Part shown: piece by piece, positions 1 through 10,299 of the stretch
Layout of the letters: every line of letters begins with the position of its first letter
How positions within the stretch are numbered: position 1 is the first letter of the stretch
DNA from: Nissolia schottii
Taxonomy: Eukaryota > Streptophyta > Magnoliopsida > Fabales > Fabaceae
Reading direction: 5' to 3'
Assembly (NCBI GenBank): GCA_003254905.1
Contig: QANU01085734.1
Location: 54,371-118,370 of the forward strand
Length of the DNA: 64,000 nt
Notes under the pieces: model-generated
Databases searched by the model: none
What the model saw: only the letters and a program-made list of their open reading frames with translations
Told to the model about the DNA's origin: nothing
Position numbers and translations under genes: made by a program

Positions 1-549
1 GCTGAATGGAGAAGAGGAGTGATTAATTTTAGAATTTTAATAAAATGGTGAATAGTTGAAGGTATGGGTAGTAATTAATGAGGGTATGGTGATGGGAATT
101 TGGAAGCACATTTTGGGGAGATATTTTTGACTAAATTTTCTCACAAAAACCGTGCAGCCCCTTCTCTTTGCAGCTGCAGAGATTTTGTTTTCTCCCGGTC
201 CCGGTTCGCTCGTGTTTTATCGCTCGCAGTCTCGGTGCGTCGCGCACGGTCGTTCGAAAAATATTCTATTTGAACCGTCGCGATCCCCTAATTCCCACCT
301 ACCTAAGGGTATTAATGTTTGAAGGTGTTTGCGAATTTTTCTCCGGGAGATTATTTTCACGTACATCGTTTTGCGTGCCAAATTTTATCGGCAACCGATG
401 GCGGTTCGGTTGTGCGCCGAATTTTCTACCGCGACACGTCTAAATTCCTAGGGATATTTTAATTTAAAATTTTCCATCTCAATTCTCTAATCATGATTAG
501 AAATTAATTAATCACGATTATTCCCCTAAGAGAAAATTGGGATGTTACA
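1..549 (-). mobile_element. Family A LTR, 5' part only (cut by window edge)
   Basis: On the minus strand this begins CTGTAACATCCC just inside 549 and runs through the same order of blocks as the other family A LTRs: a TAATTA-rich stretch, then a segment about a fatal-free short reading frame with CGATCCCC-type blocks, then a GATCG-rich block. It abuts a plus-oriented copy at 550 that lacks its own first part, so it is best read as an LTR inserted into that copy, with its other end left of the window. The family is LTR retrotransposon-like; the lineage is not determined. It is a fossil. Confidence 0.6.
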
Positions 550-984
550 GGTAGACACTTAAGGTATCTGTGAAAATTACTCTTCGGGCAATAAATTCAC
601 AAATACCTTAACCAGACATACTTCTATGATCCGTGAAATTAGTAGATCGCGGATATGTGTTCGAAATATTTTTAGGATATCCGAACATGAGTGAAAAATG
701 ACAAAATGCGATCAAACATGATCGCGAAATAAAGTGACCTGGTTTGGGAATTAATTCCCACGTTAGCAAAAGGAAAATATAGAAAAATTAAAGAAAAGGA
801 AAAAAGGAGAAAGAATTAAAAGGGTGAAGGGCAAAAGGGGAAAACAAATTTAGGATATAAAAGGAAATAAAAATTAAAGGAAGGGCAAAAGGGTAATTAG
901 GCTTAAAAGGATAATTTTGAAAAAAAAAGAAAAAGAAATGAAAAAGCAATGGCTTCTCAAGGAAGCCAAAGCCACCCCCTGGTG

Positions 985-993
985 CCTATAAAT
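985..993 (+). promoter_or_regulatory. TATA box of a family A LTR
   Basis: CCTATAAAT lies in a GC-richer patch at the position where every family A copy has a CTATAAA-type box. Other copies have it at 14777 and 23788 on the plus strand and near 4831 and 22771 on the minus strand. Conservation of the box across diverged copies supports it as the LTR promoter. No transcript data are available. Confidence 0.5.
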
Positions 994-1396
994 GCACGGC
1001 CTCAGAAGCCATTTTTCTTAAGTTTTGGACTGCTATGCTATTACTCTGTCCGTTTATGCGCGCGACGATTACTCCATCGGACTCAGGAAAAATAGCAGGA
1101 TCATCCTAAAGCTCTCGGGAGTCGTTTCTGACAAGTTCCTATCGCGCCTGGAAAGTGGGTAACCCTAAGCCCACTGTCTATGTGGATTTCTCTGTGATTT
1201 TATCTGTGTATTTTTATGTATTTGATTTAGCAAACATTATGTGAAAAATATGGAGACTAAGATGTGAAGGTAGTTTTGAGTAGTTTTGATGTTAGAAATG
1301 CATAACTGTACTGATTGGAACCCTAAGAATAGTAAACTGTGAACGAACTCTGGAGGAAATGAGAATTGGAGTCTCGGGAGCAAATTTTATAAGCTT

Positions 1397-1481
1397 TCAT
1401 TCGAATGAAATGAGCTTTCAATCGAATGAAAGAACTCGCAGGATTTCATTCGAATACACCCCTAGTCATTCGAATGAAACT
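1397..1481 (+). repeat. Palindromic cassette, TTTCATTCGAATGAAA type
   Basis: Four close matches to the palindrome TCATTCGAATGA lie within about 85 bases. The arms vary between TTTCATTCGAATGAAA and AGTCATTCGAATGAAA. The same cassette sits at the matching place in the LTR copies near 4241 and 27850. In other copies this place holds unrelated units. Confidence 0.75.
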
Positions 1482-3563
1482 TGAAGCACTTGAGATTTTA
1501 ACTGTTCTACAGGTTCCAACCAGCATAGAGGCATAGATCACTGTACCAGATTATAACTGTTGATGTATGATGTGATTATGTATGAGTAAAGCATGCATCA
1601 TGACGATAGCTCACTAGAGGATTATTGTTTAATGAATGAAAGATCATAATGAAATGTAGGAACAAGGGTATAATGGAAAAGATAAATGTGCATATGGTCA
1701 ATGTTATGAATGAAATGCTATGAATGAATGATGATGATGATATGGTCCACTTCTGGTTTAGCCCAAAGGAAGGCGGCCCCTCGCCACCCGATAAGGGGGT
1801 GGAGTCATGTGTCCTAGAGGAACAGGCAGAAAAGGAAGGTTGTACACCGCCATGCGGGTCGACGGGCCCGGAGTGTACGTGGGAGTGTGACACAGGCCAA
1901 AGGAATGACGATAAGTTCATGCATGAATGGCATTGCGAACGATAGTATGCTCGAAGGGAACACATGCATTGTTCTTCGTCACCATGTTCGAAGGGAACGC
2001 ATGAGGCGCGACCGGAACGCATGGGGCGCGACCAAGATGTCTGTCTGCATACATGTATATGTGGTTACGTTACGACGGTTAGGAATAGCAAGCACTGAGG
2101 ACCAAGAGTTCTCACCCCCACTCGGTTATGGATCCAGGTGTGCAGAGCGAATGGATTGACGAACGAGACGCATGGTAACTGGTAGGCGACAAAAGGCTGC
2201 AGCAAGTCAGAGCCAGAGCAAAACAACAATGGTCGCGCTAAGGTGTTAAATGTTTTGTATTATGTGCTATGACTTTGATACATTTTGTGTAAATATCTAG
2301 TACTAAGACTATGTGTAGTTATGTTATGGACCTTGGTTGTAATTATGTATATATACCTACTCTTCATGTTCTACTTCGGCTATTAGTGACGGTTGTTATA
2401 TGTTATCTTAATCACGCACGGCTCCTAGTTTATAAATTTATAAAGCACACGAATGATTTTTAAATTGGTCCATATTTTTGCATAAGAGATATTTGCAAAG
2501 GTAAATGTAAGGGCTAAAGGTAACCCGACACAACGGATAACAACCCTGTGAGCCTTGCTTACTACCATGGAAGTGGGCAATTAGCAGGGGTGTTACATAG
2601 TATGCACGAGGTTACAGGTTCAAATATCAATGCGATCATTGGTAATGGATATTCGATCATGCGGATATCTATGGATACCGGTGGGATGTGTAACGCCCCT
2701 ACCAACTGCCGACGCTATAGTCGTAAGCAATGCTTACAGGGTTGTTATTTGCTTTGGTTGGGTTACTTCTAACCCCTACTTTTAGCTTTGCAAATATTTC
2801 TTACTCAAAAATATGGACCCTTTTGTAAACTTTTCTCCCTTTCTTTATTAACACATAAATTATGAGCCATACGTGTTCAACAAATCATATAGATATATGC
2901 AAGCAATAGAGTCCCAATGGACTTAAGCGATAACTAATCTATTGGATGTTCATACAGAATATTTCATGATATATATATGTACATACGATCACCTAGTCCA
3001 TAATACAATTACACATTTGAGTAGTAATACATAATTACACACAATGCACATAATCGTTAATGGCCAATCTGGACCATTTAACTGTTACAGAATACAAAAT
3101 AATAAGCGTCGTAATGTGGGGATGAAAAAGGGGTAGCTCTTGCTGCTCCTCAGTGATCTTCTGGCCTCGAAACCTCGAGCCGTCCTATTATGCCTCGTCC
3201 CCTCAAGTATACTGGTCGTGCTCGCCTGGAACCATAAAGGAGTGGGGGTGAGAACGTTGCAACCTCAGTGGGGTCCTTTAGGGCATAGCTACTCTTTTTC
3301 ACTTCAATTATGATTCCGTCTCTCACGGGGTCTCTAGGTGGTATAGTTATACTAAATCCCTACTTGTTATTATCCGATCTAGTCCTGAACAACCTTATCT
3401 AAATTACTAGGTGATCGGGGGAAAATCTAATCTTGCTTTACCTAATTATATGTTCTCGTGCTTTCTATTCCTGATCGTCAGGGTATTGTATGCTTGTTTC
3501 ACGTACCCACGTACTTATACTCATGAAGCAACCTCATGCTTTTCTCAACACTTGAACATACAT

Positions 3564-3565
<2 letters not shown>

Positions 3566-3602
<37 letters not shown>
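3566..3602. repeat. (TA)n microsatellite ending at an assembly gap
   Basis: About 18 TA units run directly into the single n at 3603. The n is most likely a placeholder for a gap in a simple repeat, so the true length is unknown. Confidence 0.85.
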
Positions 3603-3632
3603 NATCATGCATAAGGGGATAGGGGTTATTCC

Positions 3633-3949
3633 CAGACTCTCTGTGGTCGGACCCTTGTAAGAGTTTCCAAGACTAGCTCATCTTTAGAGTTTTCTAGACT
3701 CTCTGTGGTCGGGATCCTCTTAAGAACCTGCTCATCTTCGGGGTATTCCAGACTCTCTGTGGTCGGAAACTCGAACTTTCTATGGTCAGAAGTTCAGACT
3801 CTCTGTGGTCAGAAGTTTGGACCCTCTATGGTCGGAGATCTAGACTCTCTGTGGTTGGATGTCCACACCCTTTAGAGATCTAGATTCTCTGTGGTCTGAT
3901 GTCTAGACTTCTATGAGCGGATATCCAGACTTTCTGTGGTCGGATGTCT
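3633..3949 (-). repeat. Degenerate minisatellite, GACTCTCTGTGGTCGGA core
   Basis: About ten copies of a 17-base core spaced 20-45 bases apart fill roughly 320 bases inside the solo LTR. Other family A copies have only one related block here, for example the TCCAGCCACAATGGG block at 13170 and its reverse at 27590. The array is therefore a local expansion in this copy. Confidence 0.75.
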
Positions 3950-4240
3950 AACCCCTTTTTTGTTGCAACATCTGATTTTCTCTTCATTTTCTTTCTTTTC
4001 TTTCTGTAGTTTGTCGTAGGTTTTATTAACCTTTACTTTTTCCCTATGTTCATTCTTTATCTTCGCGTACTTAGGTGACATAACTTCTAGTGTGCTAAGG
4101 TTGTCCTAACGTACTAACGACAACCGAGTCCTCATGATGCATGTTAACATAACACATACTTCCATAATCGTTTTCAGCAACAAATATCAATTCTAGAGGT
4201 TTTGTGCTTGTTGGAACATGTGGGTAGGCTTGAAAACTCA

Positions 4241-4411
4241 GGTCATTCAATGGTCATTCGAATGACCACAGCTGTTCATTTGAATAACCTGAAAATTTGG
4301 CTCCCTGTTTGTAAAAATCATGGGTCATTCGAATGACCTGGGCTAGGTCATTCGAATGTCTTGGTAAATTTGCTCCTGGATGAGTAAAATTCAGGGTCAT
4401 TCGAATGACCT
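4241..4411 (-). repeat. Palindromic cassette, GGTCATTCGAATGACC type
   Basis: Five to six matches to GGTCATTCGAATGACC, some imperfect, lie in about 170 bases. Each perfect unit is a 16-base palindrome. They are separated by T-rich linkers such as TTTGCTCCTGG. The position matches the cassette at 1397 in the plus-oriented copy. Confidence 0.8.
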
Positions 4412-4883
4412 TGCGTCAAACTCATTCACAACGTTGTTTCTTGCTTGTTTCTCACAGGTTTACCTTAAAAATTCATTTAGGTTTCCCCCATGTTCCCACA
4501 ATCACTATATTGCATTTTTCTAACTCACAAACACCTAAAATCGTCCATGCATCATAACAAACATATTTTCTACATAATATCTACTACGTTATATTTTCCT
4601 ATACTATACATATAACACGTAAAAGTCACCAAGGAGGGGAGTAAGCTAAGGTTACCCACTTCCTAAGCGCGTTTGGAGAAGGTGAAAGTTGTGAGGAAAG
4701 GCTCCCACGCACGTTGGTGTGATCCTGCTATTTTTCCTGGGTCTGGCAGCGTAACCGCAGAGTGCACAAACGGAATAGAAAAATATGAAAGCAGATGAAT
4801 TTTGTATGCAAAGTGTGGCAAGGAGCTGGCTATTTATAGCCCCCTTACTGCTGCCTTATTGTTCTATTTTTTTTTCTTTTTAT

Positions 4884-4951
4884 CATTATTATTATTATTA
4901 TTATTATTACTATTATTACTATTATTATATATATATATATATATGTATATA
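4884..4951. repeat. (ATT)n and (AT)n microsatellites
   Basis: ATT/ACT triplets run into AT dinucleotides, just 5' (on the minus strand) of the LTR TATA box. The short tyrosine/leucine-rich reading frames across it are products of the repeat, not genes. Confidence 0.85.
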
Positions 4952-5373
4952 TCCTTATCCATGTTGTTTCTTTTGCAGGGATAAGCATTAATTTTGATCA
5001 TGTTTGATCGCGTTTGATCGTTAACCACTCATGTACAGATGTCCTAAAAGTATTTCTGACATACCACCGTGATTTACTAATTTTTCTTATGAGCAATTTA
5101 ATTCCGGTCAAGGTATTCATAAATTTATTTTCATAATAGTGTATTTTACGAATACCTTTGAGTCGCAATTAAATTCCGGTGACGATCGAAAATTGATCCA
5201 AATCTCGCGAATTTTCCTTGAGATTACGAAATCATTATTTTGACTGGTATTTTGGAGAAATAAATTTTTATAATTACATTTCCAATCTAAATAATTGTCT
5301 CAAATATAATTTAATTACGCGAAATTATTAATTACGCGAAATCTTTATAAGAGAAAAAAATCAGGATGTTATA

Positions 5374-5984
5374 GGATGTAAATATCTGGTGATATGGGGA
5401 GGATAGAGAATTTCTACCAAAGGTGGATGATTGAATTTGAGACAAAATTTTTATTCGAGGCAAATATTGGATATGGGGAGAGTACTACCTGAGTCGAACC
5501 TGATCGAGTGTCATCACTACTCTCACCTTTAACATTTAAAAATACTTAAAAATAAAAGTTGAGTAATTTTAATAAAAAAAAATCATATAAACAAATCTAA
5601 TATAAATTTAGTGCCTAGAAAATGTACTAAACTAGTAGCTATAATAGTTACTCGTGTATTATTGTTTGTAAGTTTGTGTTCGTACATTTATTTATAATAG
5701 ACTAAACATATAAAATTAAGTGAATTTTTTTAAGTATATGAAAGTAATTTTGAATAGAATATATTAAAATTTATAGATTTTTAAAAAAATTAAAATAATA
5801 TTTGTTTTAGTTGTCAGAAAATTCTTAAAATTTGAATTTTAAAATATTATATCAAAAAATTGATTTCTTAGTTAGAATTTTTTTTAAATTAATTATGAAG
5901 GATATGTAGAAGAGAATCGTACATAGTTCTTTTCATGTTTTTTTTAGTTGATTTTAAGGACTAGTTGAAGGATAACATATTGTC
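5374..5984. other. AT-rich spacer, no gene seen
   Basis: The first bases continue the sequence interrupted by the solo LTR: 2598-2688 joins 5379 onward once the GGATG duplication is removed. The GGATATGGGG-type phrases on both sides suggest an older repeat. The rest is strongly AT-rich with no reading frame of note. Confidence 0.5.
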
Positions 5985-6765
5985 AAGAACTCGACGCTCA
6001 AATGAAGAGGATTGACCTCTTCCTTTTGCTACTACTTGTAGCTCCATTTGGCATGCTAGAAATGAAAAGATCTTTGAACAACGTTGGACTCTGTCGTCTG
6101 ATCTCACTAGGAAGTCTATGGCCCTTTCTAAGGATTACCAGTGTATGTGGAATGCCACAATGTTTGTCAAAATTACGATTCCTCATTTTGAGGTGTTTCT
6201 GATTGCTTGGTAGCCTCGTCTGGTGGGGTGGTTAAAATTAATGTGGACAGATTTATTACCAATCCTAGTGACGTCGCATCTTGAGATGGAACTATTAAGT
6301 ATCATCATGGAAATTTCCTTTCAGCATCTAGCTATAACCTTGGGTCTTGTTCTATCACTTTTTTTGAGCTCTAGGGTGCCTTTGCTGGCATTTTCTAAGA
6401 AACCCATTGTGGTTTTCAAATATTGATTCTTGAGCTAGACTCAAAATGTGCTATGATGTTCCTACATGACCCCCTAGATTCTAATCACCTTTGTTCCCCT
6501 CTAGTAAATTCTATTATTGACATCGTAAAGTCAAATTGGACCATCCTAATTAGGCATATCTTTAGGGAAGCAAATTTCCGTGTTGATGCTATGGCCAAGC
6601 ATGACCATGATTGTCTGATGGGTTTTCACCTTTTTGAGTTCGTTCCTAGTTTTTGTCTCTAGCTTTGTTGTTTGATAGGTTAAGTACTTTTCCCTAGATT
6701 GTGGGGATGTAGATCTATTCTTGTTTGGGCGTTTTATCATACTGTCCATAAACAAAAAAATAATT
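5985..6765 (+). pseudogene. LINE 3' end with RNase H-like remnant
   Basis: A reading frame at 6423-6662 contains TILIRHIFREANFRVDAMAK. This matches the end of the RNase H domain found after the reverse transcriptase in plant L1-type LINEs, which typically reads like VREANFCADALA. Upstream, 6000-6420 keeps further RNase H-like matches such as VKINVD spread over more than one frame, plus a tryptophan-rich stretch like the zinc-binding linker before the domain. The reverse transcriptase itself is absent, so this is a 5'-truncated, frame-broken copy. An A-rich patch near 6750-6765 could be the remains of the tail. A host RNase H-like gene is less likely given the breaks. Confidence 0.65.
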
Positions 6766-7208
6766 TAGTTTGTCCTAATGAAAAGCTAGTGAGCAAATTT
6801 TGATTTTATTGAGCTCAATATCTATGTTAATATCTAATTTCACTAACGTTGGTGCAATATTTTATAAAACTCAAGGATTTTCTTAGATAATTTTATAAAT
6901 GGAAGGAAATTAAGTATAGTTTTACTAAATTTAAGAGAATATCATTTTATAATGGATATTAACAATGTAAAATATTTTGTATGCATTTAAATTAACCTAT
7001 AAACTTTGCCAAAGTTATGTTTTATTAAAATAATAAAATATTTTTTATATTATACACAACTTTAAAAATATTTATTCTTTGTCTAAATTTTTCAACTTGA
7101 TTAGTTGATTTGCAATCGGATAAAACCAAAAAGAGAAAAGATCGGTACACCTCTTCATTATAAGCTACCTCATCATCATTTTCTCACAGATGACTAAATT
7201 ATCAATAA
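6766..7208. other. AT-rich spacer, nothing recognised
   Basis: No coding potential, RNA gene or repeat boundary was seen up to the putative Helitron end at 7209. Confidence 0.5.
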
Positions 7209-7739
7209 ACTAGCTTATTAACCCGTGCTAAGCACCCGTGAACACTACAATTTACACAATGAAAGATGTGTAAAAATGAAATACACAAAAAGATTGTATA
7301 AACAACATTGATGTCGGTGGAAAAAATACCAACGTAGCATGACAATTGCACAAAAGACTTGACCATATAAATAAATAATCAAGGTGCATTAAACACAACA
7401 ATAAGGTTGTGAATAAATTACATGGACAAAAAGAAACTGCGAAAAAAATAAACTAAGAAATAACTCACGAAATCAAAAACATGCATCGAGCTAAATGAGT
7501 CGTAAACATTTTGAAGAATAAAAAAAATTCAATTTTACACACACTCACCAAAGCGCAACATGAAGAAAATAAAACATTCACATTTAACATTCATGGCAAG
7601 AAAGAAATAGAAAACATGAACACAAATGGATATTTAGCAAATATTAATTACTGGCTTATACCTCAAGCTCTAACCCTAAAAAATTTCCCTTTAAACCACA
7701 TTCAGAGTACAATCCTTCCTAATTGATCCATGGTTTTCA

Positions 7740-9140
7740 ATTAAACTCACAATCCCTTGTTAGTCATCACCCTTGCCAAAGTGACACACAGTTGACCGTG
7801 CGTAAACACCAAACGGGAAAGGTACAACCCTATAGTAAAGAGCGTCTGGCCTTGGGATTTATTAATTGTCATGGCAAAGGACACAATGATCGGGAACTGT
7901 CTTCTCTGAAACTTAACAGGAAGGGTCACATTACTTAAAATCATGTTCATCCTAAGTATCAAAACCACCTGACCAATATTATTACCAGTTAAAGTCACAC
8001 ACTGAACGATATAATTCCCTAGTCTTCTAACCTGCATCCGTGTGCCATTGCACAATCCATTTGACTTATCTATATTTTTTAGCAACCTCACAAGCACTCA
8101 TTCCTTCAATATTAGCTCATGAGGAGGCAATCCAAAACAATTGAATCCGTTTAATATTTTTGGCGATATAGGGTCCAGTTTTGACTCCATGCTCTGTTCA
8201 TCTGTGCACATTGAATCAGAACTCAAATAAACCCTATCCTCCCCACTAAGCCTTGAAATAATTTACTTGTTGACACTCGCAACTGTGTCTAGTGTTAGAG
8301 CAAGAATAGTCCTTTCTCTGAAGTACGCCTCCTTCGTTAGACCATGCACTAAATCAAGATACACAAAATCTATCAATCTGTCTAGATTAGCACCAGAGCC
8401 TCAAATCAAAAGATCAAGCAGAATTTGGACTTTGGACTCAACTTTGATAGAATCACCAGTGACACTATCACCTATATCCCATAAATTTTACCAAACCTAA
8501 GTGAATCCTACTTTTTTGTGTCAATTGATGCACTAGCATGCCGCATGTTCATCGTAAATAAAAAATCTTGTAATGTGACCATAGACAGGACGACGGAATG
8601 GATGCATTGACAATGTCTTGCCTCAAACCACTAGGAATAACCGAAAGTATCTACCTAAAGTCCCTTCCCAAAACCACCACCTTACCGCCAAAAGGCAAAT
8701 CCTATTTGTACAAAATCGAGAACTACAAGATATCCTTCAAGGTCCTGTCCAAGGCTTCATAACAATACTTACTCAACATAGGTGCTTCGTCCCAAATTAT
8801 CAGCTTGGTTTTAATTAGCAAGCAAACATGTGGACTCCCCTGCCTTATATGGCAAGTGGAATCCTCATTAACATTCAACAACATCTTGAGCCTCGAATGA
8901 GTGGTTCTTCAGTTAGGCAACAAAAGAGAAGTTATGCCACTCGACGCGACATTCAACACAACATCATGCCTCGAACGAATAGCTGCCAACAACATCTTCG
9001 ACAAGAAGGTTTTTCCAGTCCCAAAATAACCACGCAAGAAATAGAACCCCCTCCTCCGCCATACATGGCATTCATGATTTCATCATAAAACTCTGCACAA
9101 TGAATCCAAAACAAAGAAGCACAATGAATGTAAGTCAATA
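7740..9140 (-). pseudogene. PIF1-like helicase of a Helitron, broken
   Basis: The 116-residue frame at 8097-7747 holds MLVRLLKNIDKSNGLCNGTR and then FPIIVSFAMTINKSQGQTL, then GLYLSRLVFTHGQL and ARV. This is the C-terminal signature of PIF1/Helitron DNA helicases (the domain 2 region with motifs V-VI). Upstream on the same strand, other frames show a Walker A-like GTGKTFL near 9020 and an IIWDEAPM Walker B near 8790. The pieces lie in different frames with stops between them, so the gene is dead. In the intact family, this helicase follows the Rep nuclease and unwinds DNA for rolling-circle transposition. Confidence 0.75.
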
Positions 9141-9801
9141 GATGCTGTAAGAGAATACAATAACACAAAATGATCAATTAACACTCAGCACACAAGATAT
9201 TAAACAATAATCCAAATTTAAGGCAGCTAAAGCATACCAATTTGTGTGTAGTAGCCATGTGGCCTGTCATTGTTTTTTCAAAAGTGTGGTAGCCACGTCC
9301 ATCTAAACCACGAATGTTATTAAGATGTAACACTGGAAAAGTGTCATTAGATTGATAACCAATACCCTACTCATGTGCCAAATCACCTACAACTCCTGAA
9401 TCATCATTAACAACTTCCTTGCTTCCAACTTTGTTTTCCAGACAACTGACTAAATCAATGGCAATGTCATCAAACTCAGAATCAGAGAATTAAAAGAGAC
9501 CATTAACTGGCAAATAAGAATCACAAACAATATCGTCATCGATAGAAGCAACAACAATTGTTTCATTTAGTAGGACATGCCTTACTTCCTCGTGGCACAA
9601 GGATGAACCCGCAACAACTTTCTTAGAGCTGGAAGAACCTCAACAATTATAAAGATCATGTCTACTACCAACACAACTAAAACTACCACTCTTAGAAGCA
9701 CAAACCTGTGACATTTTCGCAACAATTTGTCCATTTTCTTCTTCTACCAACCCTGGATACCCCACACTTCCTACAGAAGTTGAAGAAGTACTACGCATGG
9801 C

Positions 9802-10299
9802 TCAAACACGGCAAACCACCTCTTTTCCTTTGAGTGACTTTCCTACAACATGACCTTCTTGAGAGTCAAAGAATTCATGCACAATTGGAGCAAAATTCTC
9901 CTCACAGACAGTAATTGACTTACCAGGAATATCATTGGATGGAAAGTCACTTGAGTTCTCTCTTGGCGGGGACGATAAGAAGTCATACACAAAAGAATTA
10001 GGAACCTCATCACTAAAATCATTTGTCACAAGAAGCAGACCATCAACAACATAATTCTCATCAATATTATTAGATGAAGAGTGCATAAACATAGCATCCA
10101 AAGGGCTAAAATTATAATCTTCATAAGCAAGTGTATCCACACTAAGTGTTGTGTCATGCCAAATTCCATTATAATAAGTTAAAACAGGTGACAACATTGA
10201 AATAGGAGGAACAACCAGCAATGGAAGATATGGATAATCATACAATCCAAAGGTGAATTGATTTGTACCCTGTTCATGAAAACCAATTAGGGAAGGCAA
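9802..10299 (-). CDS. Uncharacterised ORF inside the Helitron (165 aa)
   Basis: An open frame of 165 residues starts MPSLIGFHEQGTNQ. It is rich in Asp, Ser and Pro, and reads on into a stretch at 9801-9680 that is also open in part. I recognise no domain, catalytic motif, signal peptide or membrane segment. It lies upstream of the helicase remains on the same strand. It could be the N-terminal part of the Helitron polyprotein gene, which is poorly conserved, or a captured host exon. Two shorter frames further upstream (10668-10378 and 11105-10869) may be further exons. Expression is unproven. Confidence 0.3.
   Translation of the reverse strand: MPSLIGFHEQGTNQFTFGLYDYPYLPLLVVPPISMLSPVLTYYNGIWHDTTLSVDTLAYEDYNFSPLDAMFMHSSSNNIDENYVVDGLLLVTNDFSDEVPNSFVYDFLSSPPRENSSDFPSNDIPGKSITVCEENFAPIVHEFFDSQEGHVVGKSLKGKEVVCRV

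Larger units (their letters stand above)
550..2597 (+). mobile_element. Family A LTR, 3' portion
   Basis: This copy joins the family pattern about 200 bases into the LTR, at the AAGGTATCTGTGA block, and runs to the family 3' end GTGTTACA at 2597. In between it holds the shared blocks in order: a TATA box, the AAATAGCAGGATC block, the GTGGGTAACC block, a palindromic repeat cassette, a GGCCCCTCGCCA block, and the GAGCCTTGCTTACTACC end block. Its missing start is explained if the minus-oriented LTR ending at 549 is inserted in it. No protein-coding interior is attached. A solo LTR is the simplest reading. Confidence 0.65.
2689..5373 (-). mobile_element. Complete family A solo LTR with 5-bp target duplication
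   Basis: The minus strand carries an LTR from the family start at 5373 to the family end at 2689. It is flanked by GGATG at 2684-2688 and GGATG at 5374-5378, a perfect 5-bp target duplication as expected of LTR-element integrase. Length is about 2.7 kb, including one assembly gap base at 3603. A TATA box (minus, about 4831-4838), the leader GTGGGTAACC block (4651 region) and a palindromic cassette are present. No internal region separates two LTRs, so this is a solo LTR or an element reduced to one LTR. It is a fossil that looks whole from end to end. Confidence 0.85.

Noticed and set aside
168-443. 91-residue frame near the start, similar to the minus frame at 23323-23607
   Set aside because: Both lie in the same block of a family A LTR in opposite orientation. 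The shared residues reflect shared LTR sequence, not a gene.
1380-1490. TCATTCGAATGA repeats as a CRISPR array
   Set aside because: Plant nuclear context, irregular spacing, unit changes and position inside LTR leaders rule this out.
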